DNA of 64,000 nt from contig CAMPET010000089.1 in the NCBI GenBank assembly GCA_946803715.1, positions 189,059 through 253,058 on the forward strand, written 5' to 3'. Below, piece after piece: positions 22,601-34,600 of this stretch. Each line of letters opens with the position of its first letter. Within the stretch, counting starts at the first letter, position 1. The notes below the pieces were generated by a model. That model made no database searches and was not told the DNA's origin. It saw only the letters and a list, made by a program, of their open reading frames with translations. This DNA is from Beroe ovata (Eukaryota > Ctenophora > Nuda > Beroida > Beroidae). The position numbers and the translations under genes were made by a program.

Positions 22601-25600
22601 AGTTGAAGATGAACAGACTGCGTTATGTAATGGTGAGTCTTACTGTCTCTCTGATGAATGCAATTGTACCAACAATTCTGTGTTCTATTGTCTGGATGGA
22701 CATGGTTGTGTTTCTACAAAAAACATCTGTGATGGTTTTCACGACTGTAAGGACAACTCTGATGAATGCATGTGTGAAGGCTATCTTCAGTTGAACTGTG
22801 CTGTCTTGAGTTACAAGACCTACTGTGTATCTGTTGAAAAGTTTTGCAGTGAGTTGTACTTTATGAAAGTTTTTAGGCACTGCGCAAAAGAAAGTGGCGT
22901 CTCTTACAACTGTTCAAAGTACAAAAACTTTGAAGGATACTTGCCAGAAGAAACAAATCCCATCTACGTATGTTTAAGTCAGTACTATCACAGGATTAGT
23001 GATAAAATCGGCATGGATTATTTTTGTCGCACAAAGTGTCAGCCATTTTACAATAATGAAAGTTGGGATCCATTTTGTGACCACCTTATATATACCACGC
23101 CAACTGGAGATTATGGATTTTCATTTGTATGTGATGAGAGTCTTCATCTATTCAGCGAGATTTGTGATGGAAAGACAGACTGCAAAGATGGATTTGATGA
23201 AAAAGCTTGTCCTGGAAGATTTTACTGTTCTGAAGATGAAGTTGAATGGGTATCGCCAGAAAAAACTTGTGATCACGTTAAAGATTGTTCCAATGGCATG
23301 GATGAATGTGGAGAATGTGTCATGGGTTCATTTTCATCAACTAAATTCCTGATAAGTTCAAAGTTCATGATTCTGTGCACCATATTCACCGGTGTCGCTA
23401 TTGTCACTATGAACGCTTATTATGGTTTCAAGTGCTATAGAAGAACACCATCGAACCATGTTGGGGTTATTGATAGAATCTCCCGACTCCAATGTTACTT
23501 TTACGACTTTTTGACGGGAATTTATCTTTGCTGCATCCTCTTGGCATCGTTCATGATAAAGCAAACAAAAGGCGACTACTGTCAATTTGATCAAGAATGG
23601 CGTGCAAGTGGATATTGTACAACACTTGGCGTTATCTTCACAACATCATCTCACGGGTCTCTGCTTTCAATTACTCTTCTGAGCATTACACGCTGCATAA
23701 GCTGTGTCTCTAACAACACTCTGCACATAAAGAGTTCAGTTGTCATCTACATTTCAATAGGATTGATTCTGATCAATTTTGCAAATTCTGTCATCCCTAT
23801 TCTCCCTCTTTGGTCTGTCCAAGACATATTCAGATCCGAAATCTTCTTGACCTACAACAAGAAGAACCCATTCATCNGTTACAAGACCTACTGTGTATCT
23901 GTTGAAAAGTTTTGCAGTGAGTTGTACTTTATGAAAGTTTTTAGGCACTGCGCAAAAGAAAGTGGCGTCTCTTACAACTGTTCAAAGTACAAAAACTTTG
24001 AAGGATACTTGCCAGAAGAAACAAATCCCATCTACGTATGTTTAAGTCAGTACTATCACAGGATTAGTGATAAAATCGGCATGGATTATTTTTGTCGCAC
24101 AAAGTGTCAGCCATTTTACAATAATGAAAGTTGGGATCCATTTTGTGACCACCTTATATATACCACGCCAACTGGAGATTATGGATTTTCATTTGTATGT
24201 GATGAGAGTCTTCATCTATTCAGCGAGATTTGTGATGGAAAGACAGACTGCAAAGATGGATTTGATGAAAAAGCTTGTCCTGGAAGATTTTACTGTTCTG
24301 AAGATGAAGTTGAATGGGTATCGCCAGAAAAAACTTGTGATCACGTTAAAGATTGTTCCAATGGCATGGATGAATGTGGAGAATGTGTCATGGGTTCATT
24401 TTCATCAACTAAATTCCTGATAAGTTCAAAGTTCATGATTCTGTGCACCATATTCACGGGTGTCGCTATTGTCACTATGAACGCTTATTATGGTTTCAAG
24501 TGCTATAGAAGGACACCGTCGAACCATGTTGGTGTTATTGATAGAATCTCCCGACTCCAATGTTACTTTTACGACTTTTTGATGGGAATTTATCTTTGCT
24601 GCATCCTCTTGGCATCGTTCATGATAAAGCAAACCAAAGGCGACTACTGTCAATTTGATCAAGAATGGCGTGCAAGTGGATATTGTACAACACTTGGCGT
24701 TATCTTCACAACATCATCTCACGGGTCTCTGCTTTCAATTACTCTTCTGAGCATTACACGCTGCATAAGCTGTGTCTCTAACAACACTCTGCACATAAAG
24801 AGTTCAGTTGTCATCTACATTTCAATAGGATTGAGTCTGATCAATTTTGCAAATTCTGTCATCCCTATTCTCCCTCTTTGGTCTGTCCAAGACATATTCA
24901 GATCCGAAATCTTCTTGACCTACAACAAGAAGAACCCATTCATCAGTTCAAATCCACTAAATTTCTCTCTCCTTAAAGGAACTCATAATAGAGTTTTTAA
25001 AAGCAGCACATCTGATTTACATGAAGTTCTCTCTGACTTCAGGGGAACCACTTCAGATGCATCCATGTGGCACACAACAGAAATAGGCTTCTATGGAATC
25101 ACTCGAATTTGCGTGCATGCCATTTTCAAGACACAGAAAGAATTTATGACGTACAAGATAAGCTATCTCTTTACCATATTTACTGTCCTTTTGACAGTAT
25201 GTAGTTCATACATTGCAATTATCAAAAAGAATGTTATGTCTGAAAGGGCAGTCAGGAAGAATAGTGGTTATGATGCGCCTGCACAGCTTTCCTTGACACT
25301 CAAAGTCATATTGATGATAAGTTCACAGCTTCTGTGCTGGATACCATTTATCTTTGCCGTCACCTACTACACCATAAAACCGCCTGTTCCTGGTTATGTC
25401 TTCGAGACATTTGCTCTAATCATCATTCCTGCAAATAGCTTCCTCAATCCACTCTTCTACAGTTCTCTATACAAGAGCTTTGCAGATATCTTGAAGTCAT
25501 TATTTGCATCGAAATTTTGGAAAGTCTCAACCGGTTCAAAAGTCCATGACCCAATTGAAATAGAGCTTCCAAATATTCCTATTAATAAGACGATGAGTTC

Positions 25601-28600
25601 TTCTTATGCTTCCAAGTCGAAACAAATGTCTCAAAGAAATTATTAACTTACTTTGATTCATCAATGTATTGGATTCGCGCTGTTGAGATTCCAATTCTAT
25701 GGCGGCATGAATCAATAATGTCTATACAATTATCGATTCACAATTCTTATAGGTTAGGATTCGAGAATTGCTACAACTTTCCCTTGAACTGATTGATTCA
25801 GATGAAAAACATGGGAGCGGATGAGAAGATGCTGTTCAAACTTTTGGTGTTGCAAAGTTTACCACTAGTTCTTACGTGGGTGAATTTTACCAATGAAACC
25901 CATGGTATTCTTCTCCCATCAAAAGATGACAACACTGTTGACTATCCCTACAATAGGAGATCATGCATACATAATGCTCTATTAACCAGGATTTTGAGTG
26001 GAAAAGGCAATACACTCTATAGAAATTTGATGAGCAACTTGGTGGAAGTTAGTGATCCAATTCTTAATGAGCTTCCATACTGTGAATTCAATGTGGATAT
26101 GATTAGCGTTTTGAGAGAGAAAGTCATTGTTGGCTTCAAGAAACAACAATGGCATCATTTGGCTGGCTTACGATGGTTCTGTAAAATTGCTGATTTTAAA
26201 TCTGTGCATGAAGGATCAAAATACCTTTGCGACAATTTTTCCTATTGTCTCTCTGATGAATGCAGTTGTTCCAACAGTTCTCTTTTCTATTGTCTGGATG
26301 GACATGGTTGTGTTTCTACAAAAAACATCTGTGATGGTTTTCACGACTGTAAGGACAACTCTGATGAATGCATGTGCGAAGGCTATCTTCAGTTGAACTG
26401 TGCTGTCTTGAGTTACAAGACCTACTGTGTATCTGTTGAAAAGTTTTGTATTGGCATGAGCCACATAAAAGATTTCAAGCACTGTGCAAAAGAAAGTGGT
26501 CTAACAGTCAACTGCTCTAGATTCGAAAGCAAACATGCGACTTTTTATTTAATAACCAATCCAATCTTGCAATGTTTTGATGACTTCTTATACAAATTTG
26601 AGGCTACTACTAATCTAAAAGACTTCTGTCTTACTAAGTGCAAAGCATACTTCAAGAACGAAAGTTGGGAATATTTTTGTAGCCACATCATATTCACATC
26701 ACCTGAAGGAACATTTGGATTTTCATTTGTATGTGATCAGAGTCTTCATCGATTCAGCGAGATTTGCGATGGAAAGACAGACTGCAAAGATGGATTTGAT
26801 GAAAAAGCTTGTCCTGGAAGATTTTACTGTTCTGAAGATGAAGTTGAATGGGTTTCGCCAGAAAAAACTTGTGATCACGTTAAAGATTGTTCCAATGGCA
26901 TGGATGAATGTGGAGAATGTGTCATGGGTTCATTTTCATCAACTAAATTCCTGATAAGTTCAAAGTTCATGATTCTGTGCACCATATTCACGGGTGTCGC
27001 TATTGTCACTATGAACGCTTATTATGGTTTCAAGTGCTATAGAAGGACACCGTCGAACCATGTTGGTGTTATTGATAGAATCTCCCGACTCCAATGTTAC
27101 TTTTACGACTTTTTGATGGGAATTTATCTTTGCTGCATCCTCTTGGCATCGTTCATGATAAAGCAAACCAAAGGCGACTACTGTCAATTTGATCAAGAAT
27201 GGCGTGCAAGTGGATATTGTACAACACTTGGCGTTATCTTCACAACATCATCTCACGGGTCTCTGCTTTCAATTACTCTTCTGAGCATTACACGCTGCAT
27301 AAGCTGTGTCTCTAACAACACTCTGCACATAAAGAGTTCAGTTGTCATCTACATTTCAATAGGATTGATTCTGATCAATTTTGCAAATTCTGTCATCCCT
27401 ATTCTCCCTCTTTGGTCTGTCCAAGACATATTCAGATCCGAAATCTTCTTGACCTACAACAAGAAGAACCCATTCATCAGTTCAAATCCACTAAATTTCT
27501 CTCTCCTTAAAGGAACTCATAATAGAGTTTTTAAAAGCAGCACATCTGATTTACATGAAGTTCTCTCTGACTTCAGGGGAACCACTTCAGATGCATCCAT
27601 GTGGCACACAACAGAAATAGGCTTCTATGGAATCACTCGAATTTGCGTGCATGCCATTTTCAAGACACAGAAAGAATTTATGACGTACAAGATAAGCTAT
27701 CTCTTCACCATATTTACTGTCCTTTTGACAGTATGTAGTTCATACATTGCAATTATCAAAAAGAATGTTATGTCTGAAAGGGCAGTCAGAAAGAGTAGAA
27801 GTTATGACACGCCTGCACAGTTTTCTCTGAAGATCAAAGTCATGTTGATGATAAGTTCACAGCTTCTGTGCTGGATACCATTTATCATTGCCGTCACCTA
27901 CTACACCATAAAACCGCCTGTTCCCAGTTATGTCTTTGAGACATTTGCTCTAATCATCATTCCTATCAACAGTCTCCTGAATCCACTCGTTTACAGTCCT
28001 TTATACCTGAAAGTTCTGAAAGGCGTCAATACCCTCCTATTGAAGCTACAGAAACGTAAAGAACCACTTGTTATACAGGCACCCATTGAGTTAAATAGCC
28101 TTGTTAGGAGAGCCAACCCCACTGATGGTCAATGATGGTGCAGGAAACATGAACCTTTCGTTTTTCATCAGTTTCATTTAGCTTCCAAAATCGTGTTATC
28201 ATGCTTGGTGACTTATTTTTTGCGTTCATTGGTCTGTTATGGATCCTCTTGCTCTCTTGGTATAACTGAAGACATGGACATGGGACATGGAGAATGTTAC
28301 ATTAGGGGATATGCTTTTGTGATCCTTTTCAATAAGAGAATTGTACATTGCTCAATTATGTTTGTTTCCAATATTTTGAAAATTATCAGTGAAAAAGATG
28401 CCTGTCAGTTGAATGTAAAGCTGTTTACGTAATGTTCAATGATCCCAGGTCTCATACATAATAATAATAACGATCACATCTCCATATATCATCACATCTG
28501 CATCATTACTTGTAATCTCGTCACACTCCTTTGGTATGAAGCTCTGACAACGCCCCTTATCCCAGCCGACGGATGATGTTGGAGGTGGAGATGAGAGTGA

Positions 28601-31600
28601 AACAGTCAGTGAAACTGATGAGGTTTTCCCCTCCGGTCCGGTCCCACCAGTGCAGGCTTTCTTCACGAGTGCAACACCAGGCGAACTGGAGCACCAGCAG
28701 ACTGATTTGGTCCGCACAGGTAAATAATTTCGTAGTGAATCTGTGTTGGGACAGATTTTGCATTGTTAGGCACCCATGTTTCTGGTGGCTTCTTTCCAAG
28801 TTGGTAACTGCTACATCCTGTTTTTGGACTTGCTGTGCTTGGTAACTGTGTTCACTGTTTCAGTATACCTAGGTTTGTATTTCATGTTATCACTGTGTAA
28901 CTGTGTTGAGAGGGAGAGATTCATTGTCTATATTTTGCAGAACGAGAAGATGACTCTGATCAGGAATTACCAGCAGCAAGAGAATCTAGTTGCCATGGTG
29001 AACAGCAGGATTCTAGTCGGGACACCGAGAAGAATGATGCAATGGTACCCGATAAACAGATTGAGGAAGTTGATGTTACAGATACAGTATTGGCAACCGA
29101 TCCAGATGTCACGGACATTTCCACGAAAGGTTGATCAGTGCAGAATATGTAATATTACCCTAACCAGCTCAAGTAGGTATCGGAATATTCCCCTCTCTCT
29201 CCTCACTCACTCAACCATCAAGCAGGCGAGCAAGGCGATCCCAATAAAAGTGTTGCCGACGGAGCAGAGTCCACAGCGCCTGCTACTCAACCATGTGACG
29301 TTGAAGAGGAACGACGGAGTGCTAAAAATTTTGTGAAATCTCTGCTCCAAGCGTTGAACCATCTCCTCGACATTGAGTACGTATTGTTATTGAGACTCAT
29401 TAGCTTCTAGTAATTACTCATCCAATAAAATAGGACAAACTCGGTTAAATCTCGTGGAAAACCCACCTTTCGCTCTCTCCTCCCCCCTATCTTTACACGA
29501 TCCACCCCAGGGATCCTCACACTCTGGATCTGTCCATACAACAGTTTGCCAGTGACATGTGCGCCACCCTGAGGAGCGAAAGTGTGCAAGCTCACATGCT
29601 CAATGCAGACAGCATGTACGTCACCACGTACATGGCACTTGACTTGACAAGACGTCTCCATGAAGCTGGATACTACAGGTTAGTTCTGAGATTCTTGTCG
29701 ATTAAATGCGGTGCACCGGATACAAACGTCTGCTACTAGGCCCTTTGATATGAGCTGCGGCATATTGCTAGAACTCCCTACGAAATATAATAATCATGAA
29801 GCATTCTCAGCATGATCATTTCAGTGGTAGCTTGAGCGGTGCTACTGTCACCGAATCTCAGTTTCTCGACTGGATTCAGAGCTCGGGTGGGATGATACTC
29901 GTATCCCCGATCTGGATACAGGAGGTATCGTGACTAGTACTTTCTTCTCGCAAAAAATTATTTCTCTGTTCTATCTCGATGAGTTGGTCTCATGATTCAT
30001 GAATGAATATTGGATATTATGCATCTCATCTACTGCAATTTCTTCGTTCGGCACTTTCTTTGTCGGGTGACCACCTATCATTGTAATTTTCATGAGGAGA
30101 TCCTCTCATCACCATATCTCTCTCTCTCTCATCAAATCTCATTCAATTGTGATGTTCGGTACCAGTTTTTATGTTGGTCACGTGTCATTTATTCACGATG
30201 CTTTAGGAGATTGAGATCTCCAATGTTGAGGTGATAAATATCTCATCATTTGACCTAATATGGGATATTTCATATGATAATTTGATCAAATCTGCAACAC
30301 AAAGGAATGGCTCGGTTCAGTTTTTTGGAGATGACTATTTGTGAAAATTGGGCTATGGGAACCGAACTTAGTCCTTCAGTCGTGAGAACTAAGAAGAGTT
30401 CCAAGACAACTGTTTAAGACTGTAATTTCATTTCTGACTGTTCTCACCAGTCATTTTCAGGTCTATAGGACTGTTTTGGAAGTTAACATGTTGGAGTTAT
30501 CAGAGTTTGATCTGTCCAAGTCGTCAACTCTGCTGCTGCTCCTTCAGAAATTCTCTCAGGTCTTAATTCTGAAAACTTTACGAAAACCTATATCTGTCAT
30601 AGGTTTTAATGTTATCTCTTAGAGTGTCTGTTATCGATGATATGATAACTACACCTCTACACAGACACGCAGACACAAAGACATAGACACCCACAGATAC
30701 ATCACACAGACACACATCACACATACACACAGTACACACACTCACACACTCACTCACACACACACACACANNNNNNNNNNNNNNNNNNNNNNNNNNNNNN
30801 NNNNNNNNNNNNNNNNNNNNNNNNNNNNNNNNNNNNNNNNNNNNNNNNNNNNNNNNNNNNNNNNNNNNNNNNNNNNNNNNNNNNNNNNNNNNNNNNNNNN
30901 NNNNNNNNNNNNNNNNNNNNNNNNNNNNNNNNNNNNNNNNNNNNNNNNNNNNNNNNNNNNNNNNNNNNNNNNNNNNNNNNNNNNNNNNNNNNNNNNNNNN
31001 NNNNNNNNNNNNNNNNNNNNNNNNNNNNNNNNNNNNNNNNNNNNNNNNNNNNNNNNNNNNNNNNNNNNNNNNNNNNNNNNNNNNNNNNNNNNNNNNNNNN
31101 NNNNNNNNNNNNNNNNNNNNNNNNNNNNNNNNNNNNNNNNNNNNNNNNNNNNNNNNNNNNNNNNNNNNNNNNNNNNNNNNNNNNNNNNNNNNNNNNNNNN
31201 NNNNNNNNNNNNNNNNNNNNNNNNNNNNNCATGGTATAATAATTGCAGCCATGTACATCCCAATTATAACTACAAACCAGATATTAAACCATTCTGACTG
31301 TACGCTGACAGATGTCTCCGACCCCCTCGCTTAATAAATCCATTGATTGAGAACCCCATACATTTCTGAGTTGCTTCCCTATTGTAATTCAGTCCTCGGT
31401 CATGACCTCATTGATATTGTTTCAGAACCCGATAGAAGCCCCTCACAAGCTGAAGGCCCGCCTGAGCGAGGTATGGTCGGGCTCAAAGTCTCTGACTACA
31501 CGAACCGATCTCATTTGTTGCTGTCTGGATGGGCTGAGACGAGCTGCTTCACTCTCCTGCAAGCTAGGTCAGGCATAACACGTCATATATAACAACACTG

Positions 31601-34600
31601 TGTAACATATTTTAAGTGGCTTTTTTACCCTGTTTATGATAAAACCAACTCTTGATCTTCACACGCATACACACTCTCTCACACACTCTCACCCCCACTC
31701 TCCCCAGGAATGCAGAACAAGTGCACAACAGTGATATCACACCTGGCAAACATATCCTGTAGCAGTATCAAACATCACCGTGTCCCACTGCACAAGGAGG
31801 TCACCGCTAACAGCGCCACCGGCGGCAGCTGCGCCGTGGATAATACGCCAGAGTTGAGGGTGGCTCATGTGCTAAGCATGGATGCCCTCCTTAACGTCGG
31901 TCTCGATGTTGGACAGGTGTGTGATCAGAACTCACCATGCAACTGCTTTTCCCAGCTCCATATCCGGAGCCGGAATAAATCAACATGGCACACTATAGCA
32001 TGTAAACTGTTGTTCCCCCAGTTTGAGTCAAAATGCTGGAAACACGTGTTCAAGTGTTGTGCATACATCTCTTATCTGGAGCACAACAAGTTTGCACACT
32101 CCCACCCCACGGTTGACGAGACAACGGCGCCCTCGTCTCGAGGTGGCGGTGGCGGCGGCACACTCCGAGAACTCATGCTGTCGGAGGAAGCGGCGGAGGG
32201 CGGGGTGGCGGAGCTGCTGCAGCAGGAGAATCAGCAGGATATCTCCAACACGCCACGTGGCTTGTTCAGCGGCTCGTACAGCGGCGTTCTTCAGACTGAC
32301 GTCAGCATGAAGGCGGTGGCGCTCCTCGCTGCATCTGCCGATAAACTGTTCAGTTCCGCTGTTTCGCACCTGTCAACGGAACCTCTCAGGTAATTACACG
32401 TGTGCCTAATGGTCACGTGTGCACGGTGCACTGTGCCCAATGGTCACTTCTCAGCGAGAGAGGTGTGACCTCATGTAATCGTTACTGAGAGTCTAACCCA
32501 CCTGTTCAAAATATATAGTCAATGTTTGTGAGCACGATTTCTCATTCTATTACAAAATTAGAACACGCACCTGGTAGAGCGAGCACCTGAGCAGGTAGCT
32601 GGGTCCTGGGAAAGTCAATGCTTCCGACATCTTAACCAACAGCGAATCTTCAATCAATCAGGGTGTAATTATCGTTTCAGCAATGGGTTAAGTTACTGTT
32701 CGCTTCGGGGGAGTCTTCCCAGTAAGAATACCCCGTCAACCCCCGGACCTCTAGGGTATGGATTGTAAGCTGGTTGCTAAGTGTGGCCTTAGCAACTCTC
32801 CCATAGCAACATAATATGTTCCCCTTATCAACTCATGTTGCTTACCATTGCGCTTCACTCGCGCTTTTCATCAACTAAAAGTTCTCGACGCTTGTTATTG
32901 GCTGCAATCATATTCCCGTTATGAGCGTGTGTGTATGTGCTGCTATTTTTCCAATTCAATGTCAGGGTCAAGTTTGGGTCACGATGGCTCAATGAAAGAA
33001 CATACTCACCCATATGATATTCCTCACCCATCATGACACCACTTTCAGTAAACACTACACTTGACACCACATCTGTTGACACCACATTTCCGACACCAGA
33101 TCGTTCCTGGAAGCGCTGGTGAAATCGTCGCAGATCCAGCTGTTCGGGCGCCCACTGGAACACTCTACATCACCCCGGACTACCAAAGCCATGAGTAGAC
33201 CACTTTCGGCAGTTGCAACGAGTATTCTTCACCTTCACAGACTGACAGAGCTTGTCCTTGTCTGTTCACGGAGCTCACATTCCCTTCTCAATATGATGCA
33301 GGTATTTCGGATGTGGATAGTAGGATTATACGATTGTAGTGGTTACCGACACAAAATAGACACCCAATGAGTAGTTCAATCAATCACAAATAGGTTTAAT
33401 CATCTAGCAATGCTCACCCAGGTTTGGTCGACTGTGGCTACCCACTTCACTGAGGCTGCGTGTCATGCGGAGCGGACAATCAGCAAGTTAGCCATCACCA
33501 GTTATCACCAGATACTGACAGAGGTCATGCGGAAACGGGTCAGTGACAATCGTAGACAGATCATGTAACTTGGCAATGTATCATTTTTGTAGAGGTAAGG
33601 TTGTGATCACGAAATAACTCGAATGAACCACATCAGGTTGAGCTGCCACACTTTTCCTTTAACGAGGCTCTTCTCAAGCCCATGGAAGATATGCTGAGTC
33701 TGGGCCTCTGTGACATGGAAACTCAGGACCATGTGAGTAGACGGGATATCCGCGGGGTTTGTTGGGGGGGTTGCCAGGGCCCAGGGTGTCATGGAGATAA
33801 GGACCTCCATGATGTATTGGGTATCATGAACTATCACCGGGATATAGAAAACAGATCAAGTAAAGTTTCCTGTCTGAATTTCGCTGTAGTTTGATTCATT
33901 TCCTGGATACACAGTTCATGTTAACTCAAACTGTAAGATCTTCCCCAGGGCGCCACCCCTTTACAACTAGGGATACCAATCTCAGATTGTTAGTTGTTTG
34001 TGTGAGTTGACAGAAGCCAATGCACGGGAGATGAAGAGCGGATGGAAGGCACTCTTCAGGTCTCTTCGTAGCGTTAAGGTCGGTCTTAAAACTCAAATAT
34101 TATGTTCTTATACAACATACCTTATTCCACAAAAAAGTGTTTCCTGTTGTTCACATTCAGCGTTTATCAAACCAGAGGAATACCATAGGAAGTTTCCTTC
34201 AAGATCTATAATGTACTATGCGACTCTTGAAGATTGTTGATCAATATTTTGTTTACCAGTTTACCTAACCTTATGTTTACCCCAACCATTTCTTGGTCAG
34301 GTGCCAATATCTAATGAAGAGGATACCTGGACAACACCCGTGTTTGAGGTTGTATCAGTTGTCTTGGAGCGAGATGACGTGTTTATCTTCTCCGACGCGA
34401 TCATAGATTGTGTGCTGTGTCTCCAGAAATTCATTTGCAGTGGGAGCGTGCAGCAGAGCAAGGACTCCGTTTTCTCGGTAGGTTTGCACTGAGATGAAAC
34501 GAAGACAATGTTAAGGTTCGATTGTATTAAGGTCCTGTTGGACACTCGGATCGCACACCGTTTTCAATAAATTCTAATCAAACTGCTACAATATTTTGCT

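Larger units (their letters stand above)
21780..28565 (+). other. 6.8 kb intron of the ARFGEF3-like gene hosting two receptor genes
   Basis: The donor follows ...DSHMQ at 21779 and the acceptor precedes PTDDVGGGDE at 28566, both phase 0. Every other intron of the gene is under 2.3 kb. Two complete intronless receptor genes on the same strand fill most of it. The remaining parts (21780-22223, 25647-25801, 28136-28565) are AT-rich non-coding DNA. Confidence 0.85.

Noticed and set aside
22224-25646. A receptor with two complete 7TM regions in one chain
   Set aside because: The second unit is a direct repeat beginning exactly at a single N and overlapping the first by 1067 bases; an assembly join explains it better than a novel double receptor.
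32028-32369. Antisense 113-residue frame
   Set aside because: It is the shadow of the ARFGEF3-like exon at 32022-32389, whose sense frame matches the family.
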